Source of the DNA: Candidatus Uhrbacteria bacterium
Lineage (GTDB): Bacteria > Patescibacteriota > Patescibacteriia > UBA9934 > GWF2-40-263
Direction: 5' to 3'
Assembly (NCBI GenBank): GCA_016208545.1
Contig: JACQXU010000028.1
Span: forward strand, 1 to 33,374
Length of the DNA: 33,374 nucleotides
Every line of letters begins with the position of its first letter. Within the stretch, counting starts at the first letter, position 1. Position numbers and translations under genes: made by a program. Positions 15,266 to 23,521 of this stretch are shown here, one piece after another. Under the pieces are notes generated by a model. The model saw only the letters and a list, made by a program, of their open reading frames with translations, searched no databases and was not told where the DNA came from.

Positions 15266-15444
15266 AAAAGCAATTCTAGAAATGCCCGTTTGTTTTCCGT
15301 GATATTAAGTTTAGGAAGATATTGTTTCAATAGTTCAGCGTCAAGTTTTCCTTCATTTCCAAAATTAACCTGCCTTTCCAAATACCATACAGGATCAGTC
15401 TTTTTTTGTTTTAGAATGTTTCGTTTAATATAATCCCAAGCCAT
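15247..15444 (-). CDS. Small partner of the AbiEii-like protein (putative antitoxin)
   Basis: 65 residues from ATG 15444 (MAWDYIKRN). Start codons at 15525 and 15555 are also in frame but would overlap the kinase gene that ends at 15483, and their extra residues are low-complexity. The protein is mainly helical, with DPVWYLERQVNFG and a LDAELLKQYLPKLNI helix. I see no helix-turn-helix, so it is not a classic AbiEi repressor. It overlaps the nucleotidyltransferase gene by 19 bases, so the two are co-translated. The antitoxin role rests on position only. Confidence 0.6.
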   Translation of the reverse strand: MAWDYIKRNILKQKKTDPVWYLERQVNFGNEGKLDAELLKQYLPKLNITENKRAFLELLLWDKPF

Positions 15445-15482
15445 ATTATTAAATAATAGCAATTTATTTGTCTTTTCGCTAT

Positions 15483-16448
15483 TTAGGAGATTTTGATTTT
15501 TTTGATTGACAGAATTGACGGCCATTTTTTCAAGATTCCGTTTTTTGCGCCACAACTTTGAATAACTGATTCAGCGTTCAGAGTTCCAATTGCGAGCGCA
15601 TATTTGATGTTGTTTTTTTTCATAAGTCCTGCAACAAATCCCGAGCCAAACGCGTCTCCGGCGCCAGTTCGAGAAATTGCTCGCGCACCGGTTGTTTGTG
15701 TGTGTAAAATCGTTCCATTTTGAATCGCGTATGATCCGTTTGTTCCATCAGTTACAATTCTAATCGCGCCTTTTGTTTGAAGTGTGCCAAGCATTGTTTT
15801 AATTGTTTTTTTGTCAGTCAGCAGTTTTGCTTCTTCAGAATTTATATTGAGAATATCAACAATCGGCAGAATTGGTTTAATTTCTTTCATTCCATGTTTG
15901 ATTTCTAGAACTCCAGGATTCCAAGCTACTTTAATTCCGCATTTATTTGCATGTTGAATGATTTTTTTTGAAAGCGCTAGGTTTCCTCCAAGCGAAGTTA
16001 AATAAATCCATTTTGTTTGTTTGCATCCTTCCCAGTGAATATCTTTCGCGTCAAATTTTGACGAAACCCCGCGATACACAAGCACTGTTCGCTCGCCGTC
16101 AGACATTGTCAGAAGCGCTGAAAAACCAGTTTGTCCGTTTTTGATCATTCGAACGAAGTGTGTGCTCACTCCAAAACGGCTCAAATCATCAATCACATCT
16201 TTTCCTGACGAATCATCTCCAATTCGAGTCATTGTTGCTGTGTGAAAATCAAGCGATGCAAATGTGGCGGCTGAATTTGTCGCTCCGCCTCCGGTTGTGA
16301 GAACTAATTTGTCTAAATCAACTTTGGAACCAAGCGCTACACACTCGCCAGAACCGGTTGGAAATTTTTTTGATTTGAGCGCGATGAAAGATTTGGAAAT
16401 TAAAAAAACATCGCGTGTGGCAGAACCGATCGTGATTACGTCAAACAT
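15483..16448 (-). CDS. PfkB-family carbohydrate kinase
   Basis: 321 residues of the ribokinase fold. The glycine pair of motif 1 is in TTGGGATNSAATFASLD (about 52-68). The anion hole and catalytic base are in ARAISRTGAGDAFGSGFVAG (Asp in GAGDAF, about residue 269). The N-terminal VITIGSATRDVFL strand fits. It phosphorylates a sugar or nucleoside with ATP; the substrate cannot be read. Ten bases separate it from aconitase, so the two probably share a transcript. It is one of two divergent PfkB paralogues in the window. Confidence 0.88.
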   Translation of the reverse strand: MFDVITIGSATRDVFLISKSFIALKSKKFPTGSGECVALGSKVDLDKLVLTTGGGATNSAATFASLDFHTATMTRIGDDSSGKDVIDDLSRFGVSTHFVRMIKNGQTGFSALLTMSDGERTVLVYRGVSSKFDAKDIHWEGCKQTKWIYLTSLGGNLALSKKIIQHANKCGIKVAWNPGVLEIKHGMKEIKPILPIVDILNINSEEAKLLTDKKTIKTMLGTLQTKGAIRIVTDGTNGSYAIQNGTILHTQTTGARAISRTGAGDAFGSGFVAGLMKKNNIKYALAIGTLNAESVIQSCGAKNGILKKWPSILSIKKIKIS

Positions 16449-16457
16449 ATATTCCGA

Positions 16458-19073
16458 TTATAACCCAGATATACCTCGAATAACAAAAGGCAAGATTCCA
16501 CCGTGGCGGAAATATTCGCATTCAACAACAGAGTCAAGTCGGCAAAGAACTTCGAATGTTTTGTTAGAACCGTCTGAATTCAAGGCTGTAACTGTGATTT
16601 TTTGTCCAGGTTTCAGATCATTATCAATTGGAATTGTAAATTTTCCACGACCCGTCAGGCCGATTATTTTTCTGTTTTGTCCTTCCAAAAATTGCAAAGG
16701 CAAAATTCCCATACCAATCAAATTACTTCTGTGAATCCGCTCGACACTTTCAAATAAAACTGCGCGCACGCCAAGTAGCGCTGGGCCTTTTGCCGCCCAA
16801 TCGCGAGACGAACCCATGCCATAATCTTTTCCAGCAATTACAACAAGTGGCGTTTTTTCTTTTTTGTATCGTTCTGCCGCTTCGAAAACTGAAGTCAGTT
16901 CATCTGTTGGAATGTGAATTGTAACACCTCCTTCAGTTCCTGGCGCAAGTTCATTTTTGAGTCTGACGTTTGCAAACGTTCCACGCATCATCACCTCATG
17001 ATTTCCTCTTCGTGCTCCGTAAGAGTTGAAATCTTTTGGTTCAATTCCGTTTTCTCGCAAATAATCCGCTGTCGGGCCAGTTCGTGCGATGTTTCCGGCC
17101 GGCGAAATATGATCAGTAGTCACAGAATCTCCAAGAACAAGAAGCGCTCTGGCTTCGTAAATCGGTTTGATTGCGTCAGGTTTTTTTGTGAGTCCAGCAA
17201 AAAATGTTGGCAAACGAATGTACGTTGATTTTTCATTCCATTTGTAAAGATTATCATTTGGCACAGACAGCGATTTCCACTGATCGCTTCCGACAGTCAC
17301 ATTTTGATATTGTGTTTTGAACAGTTCTGGTTTTAGCACGTTGTGAACGATAGATTGAATTTCTTGATTTGACGGCCAGATGTTTCGAAGAAAAATTGGA
17401 AGACCGTCAGGGTCGTGTCCAATAGGCTCATTTTCAAAATCAATATCAACTCGGCCTGCAAGAGCAAACGCAACAACAAGCGGAGGTGAAGCAAGGAAAT
17501 TTGCGCGTGTGATTGAATGAATCCGTCCTTCAAAATTTCTGTTCCCAGACAAAACAGAAGCAGTGACAAGTTTATTTTCTTCAACTATTTTTGTGAGTGA
17601 ATCATCGATAGGTCCGCTGTTGCCGATACATGTTGTGCATCCAAATCCAACAATATGAAATCCCAAAGTTTCCAAACTTTTAATAAGTCCAGAAGATTCA
17701 AGATATGCTTTTACAACTTGCGATCCAGGAGCGAGCGATGTTTTGACGTGCGACGGAGTGCGCAAACCGTTTTTGACTGCATTGCGCGCGAGAAGTCCTG
17801 CCGCGAGCATCACACTTGGGTTTGATGTGTTTGTGCAAGAAGTTATCGCGGCAATTAAGACAGAACCGTCGTGAATATTTCCATTGTCTTTGGAAGAGTT
17901 TGCTTCGTCTCCAAGAAATTTTTGAAATGTATTTTTTATATCTTTCAGTGCGACTCGATCTTGAGGACGAGTTGGACCAGCAACCGAGGTTTCTATTTCT
18001 GACAAATCAATTTCGATCGTTTCGGAATATTTAATATCATTTTGCGGCAACCCACCTTGTTCCACCCTTGGGAAAGGGGGAAAAACAAACAATCCTTGCG
18101 CGCGCAAATATCTCTCGGCTAAGTGCACTTGCTCGATGTCTCGTCCGGTGTTAATGAGATAGCGAATCGTTTCTGCGTCTGGCGGGAAAAATCCGATCGT
18201 TGCTCCGTACTCTGGAGCCATGTTCGAAATCGTTGCACGATCTGGAAGGGACAAAGTTGCAACAGCGGATCCAAAAAATTCGACAAATTTTTCAACAACT
18301 CCGTGCGAGCGCAAACGCTGTGTAATCGTCAAAACCAAATCTGTTGCAGTGACGCCATTTTTTAGCTCGCCAACAAGTCGCACACCAACAACTCGCGGAA
18401 TCAAAATGGAAATCGGCTGTCCTAGCATCGCGGCTTCGGCTTCAATTCCACCAACTCCCCATCCGAGCACACCAAGTCCATTTATCATTGTTGTATGTGA
18501 ATCCGTTCCAACGAGCGTGTCTGGAAAAATTTGTCCATCTTTTGTCGTAACAGTCGTTGCAAGATATTCCAAATTTACTTGATGTACAATTCCTGTTGCT
18601 GGTGGAATTACACGGAAGTTTTTGAAAACGTTTTGTCCCCATCGCAAAAATTCATAACGTTCACTATTGCGTTCAAATTCGCGCTCTGTATTTTGTGCGA
18701 GCGCTTCCGGCGATCCATAAGAATCAACCTGAACAGAATGATCAATTACTAAATCAACAGGCACTTTAGGATTGATTGCGGATGGGTCTATTCCAAAAGA
18801 TTTAACTGTTTCGCGCAACGCGGCCAAATCTACTACAGCCGGAACGCCGGTAAAATCTTGCATAAGAACGCGAGATGGATAAAACGGAATTTCTTGGTTA
18901 TGAAGTTCGTTGTCTCCCCATTTTAATTTTATTCGCTCTGCCATTTCTTCGTGCCCGTTTCGTAAAAGATTTTCAACCAAAATTCGAATAGAAAAAGGCA
19001 AATGTGAAACATCCACAAGCGCTGGGTATCGGAATTTTTCAGAGTCAGTTATTATTTCTAAGTTCTGTTTCAT
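16458..19073 (-). CDS. acnA: Aconitate hydratase A
   Basis: 871 residues from ATG 19073 (MKQNLEIITDSEKF). An in-frame start at 19175 would add 34 residues read from the palindrome and is rejected. Iron-sulfur ligands are Cys413 (TSCTNTS), Cys479 and Cys482 (GFGCTTCIGNSGP). DSHTTMINGLG, the swivel-domain DSVTTDHISPAGNI and YGMGSSRDWAAKG are all present. It interconverts citrate and isocitrate with a 4Fe-4S cluster. Length matches AcnA. The segment at about 331-345 (FPPFPRVEQGGLPQ) is extra relative to the family and looks repeat-derived. The first codons share sequence with repeat family C. It diverges from isocitrate dehydrogenase, so the pair makes 2-oxoglutarate. No citrate synthase is in the window. 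Confidence 0.96.
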   Translation of the reverse strand: MKQNLEIITDSEKFRYPALVDVSHLPFSIRILVENLLRNGHEEMAERIKLKWGDNELHNQEIPFYPSRVLMQDFTGVPAVVDLAALRETVKSFGIDPSAINPKVPVDLVIDHSVQVDSYGSPEALAQNTEREFERNSERYEFLRWGQNVFKNFRVIPPATGIVHQVNLEYLATTVTTKDGQIFPDTLVGTDSHTTMINGLGVLGWGVGGIEAEAAMLGQPISILIPRVVGVRLVGELKNGVTATDLVLTITQRLRSHGVVEKFVEFFGSAVATLSLPDRATISNMAPEYGATIGFFPPDAETIRYLINTGRDIEQVHLAERYLRAQGLFVFPPFPRVEQGGLPQNDIKYSETIEIDLSEIETSVAGPTRPQDRVALKDIKNTFQKFLGDEANSSKDNGNIHDGSVLIAAITSCTNTSNPSVMLAAGLLARNAVKNGLRTPSHVKTSLAPGSQVVKAYLESSGLIKSLETLGFHIVGFGCTTCIGNSGPIDDSLTKIVEENKLVTASVLSGNRNFEGRIHSITRANFLASPPLVVAFALAGRVDIDFENEPIGHDPDGLPIFLRNIWPSNQEIQSIVHNVLKPELFKTQYQNVTVGSDQWKSLSVPNDNLYKWNEKSTYIRLPTFFAGLTKKPDAIKPIYEARALLVLGDSVTTDHISPAGNIARTGPTADYLRENGIEPKDFNSYGARRGNHEVMMRGTFANVRLKNELAPGTEGGVTIHIPTDELTSVFEAAERYKKEKTPLVVIAGKDYGMGSSRDWAAKGPALLGVRAVLFESVERIHRSNLIGMGILPLQFLEGQNRKIIGLTGRGKFTIPIDNDLKPGQKITVTALNSDGSNKTFEVLCRLDSVVECEYFRHGGILPFVIRGISGL
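18044..18090 (-). repeat. Probable in-frame repeat inside acnA
   Basis: On the coding strand this reads CCCCCTTTCCCAAGGG followed by TGGAACAAGGTGGG, with CCCTTGGG/CCCAAGGG self-complementarity. It encodes FPPFPRVEQGGLP in a surface loop before the conserved linker, where typical AcnA proteins are shorter. It looks like a short palindromic repeat that kept the frame open. I found no second copy in the window, so this is tentative. Confidence 0.4.
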
Positions 19074-19262
19074 AGTATTATGTGACCTCTGCAAAACTGG
19101 TGCATTTTCGTCGAACAGGCTGTCGAGCCCGCGAAAACGGCAACAAAATTCTTGGGTAATTAATTTGTTAACCATTCAAAATTTAAACGAAGATTTAAGC
19201 ATGGAGAGCTGGCTCGACTGGTCGCCTGTAAGATGAAAATGCACCAGTTTTGCAGAGATCAC
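19043..19262. repeat. Palindromic element between acnA and icd, with family C sequence
   Basis: The inverted arms GTGACCTCTGCAAAACTGG.. (19082-19109) and 19235-19262 match at 27 of 28 positions. Inner arms AACAGGC..TCGAGCC and GGCTCGA..GCCTGT pair as well. The palindrome fills the 191 bases between the two divergent start codons almost completely. On the acnA side it merges with ATTTCTAAGTTCTGTTTCATAGT (19053-19075), which is shared with the elements at 1 and 9312. The icd start codon follows two bases after the right arm. Both promoters must lie in or at the edge of this element. Confidence 0.85.
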
Positions 19263-19264
19263 TT

Positions 19265-20446
19265 ATGTCTATTTTTGTAAAAAGCCCAATTGTCGAACTA
19301 GATGGAGACGAAATGACTCGTGTTATTTGGGCTCTCATTAAAGACCAGTTGATCTTGCCATATCTTGAGGTTGATCTCAAATATTTTGATTTGGGGATAA
19401 AAAACCGCGACTCAACAGACGACAGAGTTACGATTGAAGCCGCTGACGCGATCGCAAAATACAAAGTCGGAGTGAAATGCGCCACAATCACACCAAATGT
19501 CGAGCGTGTGAAAGAATATCAGCTCAAAAAAGAATGGCCGTCGCCAAATGGAACGATTCGTGCGAGGCTTGATGGAACGGTTTTTAGAAAACCAATAGTT
19601 GTTTCAAACGTTTTGCCTCAAATGCGTTCATGGAAAAAACCGATTGTGATCGGCCGCCACGCTTACGGAGATATTTATAAAAATGTCGAATTTTCAGTTG
19701 CGTCAGGACAGACAGCCGAGCTGGTTGTTGGGGAAAATAAAAAAATAATTTATGTGTTTGATGGACCCGGAATTGTTCAAGCTGTTCATAACACAGAAGA
19801 TTCGATTCGATCATTTGCAAAAGCTTGCATTGCATTCGCGCTTTTTGAAAAAATAGATCTTTGGTTTGCGACAAAAGATACAATTTCGAAAATTTATCAC
19901 GCGCGGTTTCGGGATATTTTTCAAGAAGAAATTGATTTGCGAAAATCTGATTTAGAAGCGGCAGGCATAAAGTATTTTTACATGTTAATTGATGACGCTG
20001 TCGCTCGCGTGATGCGAAGTGAAGGCGGTTTTTTGTGGGCATGCATGAATTACGACGGAGACGTAATGAGTGACATGCTCGCTTCTGGTTTTGGAAGTTT
20101 GGGGCTGATGACGTCGGTTCTTGTGAGTCCGTCAGGTGTTTTCGAATTTGAAGCCGCGCATGGAACAGTTCAGCGTCATTATTACAAACATTTGAAAGGC
20201 GAGACGACCTCCACGAATTCAACTGCGAGCATTTTTGCGTGGACTGGAGCCATCAAAAAACGCGGCGAGCTGGATATGACTCCAGAAGTCGTCGCGTTTG
20301 GAAATCGTCTTGAGAAAGCCGTTGTTGAAACTATCGAGTCAGGTATTGTGACAGGCGATTTAGCATCGATTATTTCAACTCAAAATGTTGTGCCGGTAAC
20401 TACGCAAGAGTTTATTCACGAGGTGAAGAAGCGTATTGAAAAATAA
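19265..20446 (+). CDS. icd: NADP-type isocitrate dehydrogenase (eukaryote-like subfamily)
   Basis: 393 residues from ATG 19265, just after the palindrome. The substrate site SPNGTIRARLDGTVFRKPI, RHAYGDIYK, the catalytic region KDTISKIYHARF and YFYMLIDDAVA, the metal-binding NYDGDVMSDMLASGFGSLG and the coenzyme site EAAHGTVQRHY are all present. This pattern is that of the dimeric subfamily II enzymes, common in eukaryotes and some bacteria, rather than E. coli Icd. It converts isocitrate to 2-oxoglutarate with NADP. It is divergent from acnA and convergent with the aldolase gene. Confidence 0.95.
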   Translation: MSIFVKSPIVELDGDEMTRVIWALIKDQLILPYLEVDLKYFDLGIKNRDSTDDRVTIEAADAIAKYKVGVKCATITPNVERVKEYQLKKEWPSPNGTIRARLDGTVFRKPIVVSNVLPQMRSWKKPIVIGRHAYGDIYKNVEFSVASGQTAELVVGENKKIIYVFDGPGIVQAVHNTEDSIRSFAKACIAFALFEKIDLWFATKDTISKIYHARFRDIFQEEIDLRKSDLEAAGIKYFYMLIDDAVARVMRSEGGFLWACMNYDGDVMSDMLASGFGSLGLMTSVLVSPSGVFEFEAAHGTVQRHYYKHLKGETTSTNSTASIFAWTGAIKKRGELDMTPEVVAFGNRLEKAVVETIESGIVTGDLASIISTQNVVPVTTQEFIHEVKKRIEK

Positions 20447-20488
20447 ATTATAAGAATAGATTGAATGAATAGAGTGGATGCGTAAACT

Positions 20489-20524
20489 GTTGACATTTTT
20501 TCACAGGGGTGAAAAGACGTCAAC
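20489..20524. terminator. Palindrome between convergent icd and fba, family F
   Basis: GTTGAC (20489-20494) pairs with GTCAAC (20519-20524), and the inner TTTTCAC pairs with GTGAAAA around AGGG. The 36-base stem lies between the icd and aldolase stops and can serve both directions. Its core TTTTCACAGGGGTGAA recurs exactly at 30996-31011 after ileS, so it is a repeated element rather than a one-off terminator. It has no strong T-run. Confidence 0.55.
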
Positions 20525-20551
20525 AAACTTTGCTACATAAATTTTTTTCTT

Positions 20552-21475
20552 TTAGCCTTTTCCTGTGCATCCAAGCAGTTGCATTTTATGGCGCGCGACA
20601 GAAGTCATTAACTCTTTCGCCGGTTTTAAAATTTCGCGAGGATCTATCACTCCAGGCTTTTCTTTTAAAAATTTTCTAATACCTGCGTCAAAGGCGATTC
20701 GCAGATCTGTATCAATGTTCACTTTACAAATTCCAAGCGAAACCGCTTTTTTGATTTGCGAGTCAGGAATTCCTTTGGCTGAAGCTATTTCACAGCCATA
20801 TTTTGTGCACAAGGATTTTATTCGCGCTGGCACGCCGGAAGCTCCGTGCAAAACAAGTGGAACAGAAGTTGCCTCTGCCACAGCTTTTAATCTTTCAAAA
20901 TCCAAATCTGAATCTTTTTTCATTTTGTAGGCTCCGTGGCGCGTGCCGATTGCAACAGCAAGCGCGTCACAGCCTGTTTGATTAACAAAATCTGCGGCTT
21001 GAGATGGTTGGGTCATTGCCGCCTCGCGTTCTGTGACAGACACAAAATCTTCTTTTCCTGCAATAAGTCCGAGTTCGGCTTCTACAGAGATTTTTTTAGC
21101 ATGTGCCAACTTTACAATCGTTTTTGTTTTTCGAATATTTTCTTTGTAGGGAAGTGACGATCCATCAAACATTACACTTGTATAAAAACCGCTTTTTATC
21201 GCTTCAACAACCAGATCATAATTTTTTCCGTGATCAAAATGAAATACAACAGGCAATTTTGTTTTTTGCGCCGCAAGATGAACAAGCGCTGATAGTTCTT
21301 CCATACCAGCATAGACAATTGCGCCTTCGGAAGTCTGAACGATGATAGGAGAGCGTTCTTTTTCTGCCGCGTTCATCACAGCTTGAAGAGTTTCAAGATT
21401 ATTGATGTTAAACGCTCCGACCGCGTAGCGTCCGTTTTGAGCTTTTGTGAGAATAGCTGAAAGTGAAGTAAACAT
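20552..21475 (-). CDS. fba: Class II fructose-bisphosphate aldolase
   Basis: 307 residues. Zinc and substrate motifs are VVFHFDHGKNYD (the class II HxDH region, about 76-87), SVEAELGLIAG, AIGTRHGAYK and LVLHGASGVP. The N-terminal GRYAVGAFNINNLE is typical. It cleaves fructose-1,6-bisphosphate to dihydroxyacetone phosphate and glyceraldehyde-3-phosphate, or joins these, and may also act on tagatose bisphosphate. It lies two bases after the PfkB kinase gene, so the two are co-translated. This pairing suggests that the kinase feeds the aldolase with a ketose bisphosphate. Confidence 0.93.
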   Translation of the reverse strand: MFTSLSAILTKAQNGRYAVGAFNINNLETLQAVMNAAEKERSPIIVQTSEGAIVYAGMEELSALVHLAAQKTKLPVVFHFDHGKNYDLVVEAIKSGFYTSVMFDGSSLPYKENIRKTKTIVKLAHAKKISVEAELGLIAGKEDFVSVTEREAAMTQPSQAADFVNQTGCDALAVAIGTRHGAYKMKKDSDLDFERLKAVAEATSVPLVLHGASGVPARIKSLCTKYGCEIASAKGIPDSQIKKAVSLGICKVNIDTDLRIAFDAGIRKFLKEKPGVIDPREILKPAKELMTSVARHKMQLLGCTGKG

Positions 21476-21477
21476 AA

Positions 21478-22449
21478 TTAAATAATTTTTGGTTTGAATG
21501 ACGGATGCTTTTTTAGGCGCGAAGCAATTTGTCTATCAGATAAAAGGCCATCTTGAGGACCGACTTGTCCAATTACTGAAGCAGAATTTACAGATCCCCA
21601 TTTAAGAGCGTCTTTTGCTGTTTTTCCGTGCATGAGTGCTCCGATAAAACCAGTTGCAAAAGCATCGCCAGCGCCGGTAGCTTCAACCAGTTTTCCTGGA
21701 AAAATGTCAATTGAAAGCAAAGTTTTTCCATCAAAGCACGCCGCTCCATTTTTTCCATCTGTAACAACAACGACTTTAGCGCCTAAGCTATAAAGTTCTG
21801 TTGCAAGACGAGTTATTTCGTCTATCGTTTTTGAAATTAAGTATTGTGCTTCGCTTCGATTTACAAACAGCACTTCAGCTTTCTGAATCAATTCAAAAAG
21901 CACAGGTTTTCGTTCCGAAATTTGAACTGTTCCAGGATTTATGCCAAGTCGGATTTTTTTCTTTTGAACGTAGCGTGCGAGGTTTGAAAAAAAAGGTTCG
22001 TATCCATTTCCCATTTCACCAACGTAGAGCCATTTTGTTTCCGGCAATGGTTTTGGAAGGCGATATGCGTTTTGGTTGTGCGCGGTCAGCAATGTTTTTT
22101 CACCTTTGAAATTAAGAACTACCGAGTACGCGCTTTTTGCGCCTTTGATCGAACGAACGAAGCGTGTTGAAACTTTTTCTTTTTCAAGTTTTTCAAGTGA
22201 AAGTTTTCGAGTTCCATCCTGTCCCATATTTGAAATGACCGCAGTTTTTTGTCCCATTCGCGAAAGACCGACAGCGACGTTTGGAGCGGTTCCTGCGATT
22301 TGCGAATCCACCATTTCAACAACGATTTTTCCGCCGTAATCCAAACACAATTGGCATTCAGGCATTTTGAGTTGACATTGAAGGCTCGCGTCGTTTAAGA
22401 CGACGAATGTGTCGAGTTTGATGTCGCCGATTGTGATGAGATCGAGCAT
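21478..22449 (-). CDS. PfkB-family sugar or sugar-phosphate kinase
   Basis: 323 residues from ATG 22449; an upstream in-frame start at 22464 lacks support. Ribokinase fold: VDSQIAGTAPNVAVGLSRMG replaces the usual GG with AG in motif 1, and VEATGAGDAFATGFIGALM holds the catalytic Asp. LITIGDIKLDTFV is the first strand. Coupling to the class II aldolase suggests a phosphofructokinase- or tagatose-6-phosphate-kinase-like role, which would be the missing phosphofructokinase step, but ribokinase cannot be excluded. The spacer upstream contains a tandem 9-base repeat. Confidence 0.85.
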   Translation of the reverse strand: MLDLITIGDIKLDTFVVLNDASLQCQLKMPECQLCLDYGGKIVVEMVDSQIAGTAPNVAVGLSRMGQKTAVISNMGQDGTRKLSLEKLEKEKVSTRFVRSIKGAKSAYSVVLNFKGEKTLLTAHNQNAYRLPKPLPETKWLYVGEMGNGYEPFFSNLARYVQKKKIRLGINPGTVQISERKPVLFELIQKAEVLFVNRSEAQYLISKTIDEITRLATELYSLGAKVVVVTDGKNGAACFDGKTLLSIDIFPGKLVEATGAGDAFATGFIGALMHGKTAKDALKWGSVNSASVIGQVGPQDGLLSDRQIASRLKKHPSFKPKII

Positions 22450-22462
22450 AATGGAAATAGTC

Positions 22463-22500
22463 ATTGAGTCATTGAGTCATTGAGTCGTGGAGTCGTGAAG
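22463..22500. repeat. Tandem 9-base repeat (GAGTCATTG), family E
   Basis: GTCATTGAGTCATTGAGTC continues as ATTGAGTCGTGGAGTCGTG: about four units of a 9-base motif. Related runs lie at 11092-11112, 28567-28593 and 30077-30117, the last two inside ileS. Because the unit is three codons long it can expand inside genes without shifting frame. Confidence 0.75.
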
Positions 22501-22510
22501 TGTGAAACAA

Positions 22511-23521
22511 TTATTTTAATTTCAGGACTCGGAATGCGGCAGTGATAATTGATCGTGCGGTAAGTCCAAACGCTTCTTGCAGTTGACGAGGTTCTCCGGA
22601 TTCTCCAAAACGATCTTGCACTCCGATTCGTTCAACCGGCACTGGAGTTGAAAGACATACTGTTTCAGCCACAGCTCCGCCAAGTCCGCCGACGGCTTGA
22701 GCTTCTTCGACTGTTACGATCGCGCCGGTTTCCTTTGTGGCCTTGATGATTGTTTTTACATCAAGCGGTTTGATCGTGTGCATGTTGATGACTCTTGCTT
22801 CGATTTTGTGGTCGAGTGATAGAATTTGCGCAGCTAACAAAGCTTCATAAAGAAGAGGTCCAGCCGCTATTATTGTGAGGTCATTGCCGAAGCGATATGT
22901 TTCAGCTCGGCCGATTTTGAATGGAGTTTTTTCTGTTGTGAAAACCGGAGATTTTTCACGTGCAAAACGAATATAGCAAGGACTTGAAAGTTTTGCGATT
23001 GCAATCGTTGCTTTTTTTGTTTCAAAAGAGTCGCACGGAACAAAAACTTTCATATTTGGCATTACACGCATGATCGCGATGTCTTCAATCATTTGATGAG
23101 TCGCGCCGTCTGGCCCAACCGAAACTCCTGCGTGAGCTCCTGCAATTTTCACATTGCTGTTTTGTATCGCGATTGTTGTTCTGATTTGTTCCCAATTGCG
23201 TCCCGGAGAAAAACACGCGTAACTTGAAATAAATGGAATTTTTCCAGTGATTGCCATTCCAGCCGCGATCGAAGCCATTGATTGCTCGCTGACTCCAAGT
23301 TGAACGAAGCGGTCAGGAAAAGCGTTTTTGAACGCGAGCGAACGTGTGGATTCTGTGAGATCTGCGCACAAAACCACTATGTTTTTGTCTTTTTTTCCAG
23401 CTTCGACAAGCCCATCGCCGTATCCATTTCTGGTTGGCACTTGTTCGAGTTTGTCAGGATCAAAAAGATGACGAACAAGATACGCCTCGCGATTAATGCC
23501 TGATTGTTGTTTTGTTTTCAT
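22511..23521 (-). CDS. Transketolase, C-terminal subunit
   Basis: 336 residues covering the pyrimidine-binding and C-terminal domains. PTRNGYGDGLVEAG is the start of the Pyr domain. GVSEQSMASIAAGMAITGKIPFISSYACF holds the thiamine-activating Glu. HAGVSVGPDGATHQ, VNMHTIKPLD-like and GGLGGAVAE follow. With the N-terminal subunit it makes a complete two-gene transketolase that moves two-carbon units between sugar phosphates. Its ATG (23519-23521) overlaps the GIY-YIG stop as ATGA, so it is translated together with that gene rather than directly after its partner. Confidence 0.93.
   Translation of the reverse strand: MKTKQQSGINREAYLVRHLFDPDKLEQVPTRNGYGDGLVEAGKKDKNIVVLCADLTESTRSLAFKNAFPDRFVQLGVSEQSMASIAAGMAITGKIPFISSYACFSPGRNWEQIRTTIAIQNSNVKIAGAHAGVSVGPDGATHQMIEDIAIMRVMPNMKVFVPCDSFETKKATIAIAKLSSPCYIRFAREKSPVFTTEKTPFKIGRAETYRFGNDLTIIAAGPLLYEALLAAQILSLDHKIEARVINMHTIKPLDVKTIIKATKETGAIVTVEEAQAVGGLGGAVAETVCLSTPVPVERIGVQDRFGESGEPRQLQEAFGLTARSIITAAFRVLKLK

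Noticed and set aside
19073..19175. 34-residue N-terminal extension of aconitase
   Set aside because: It is read from the palindrome; the conserved AcnA start MKQNLEI begins at 19073.
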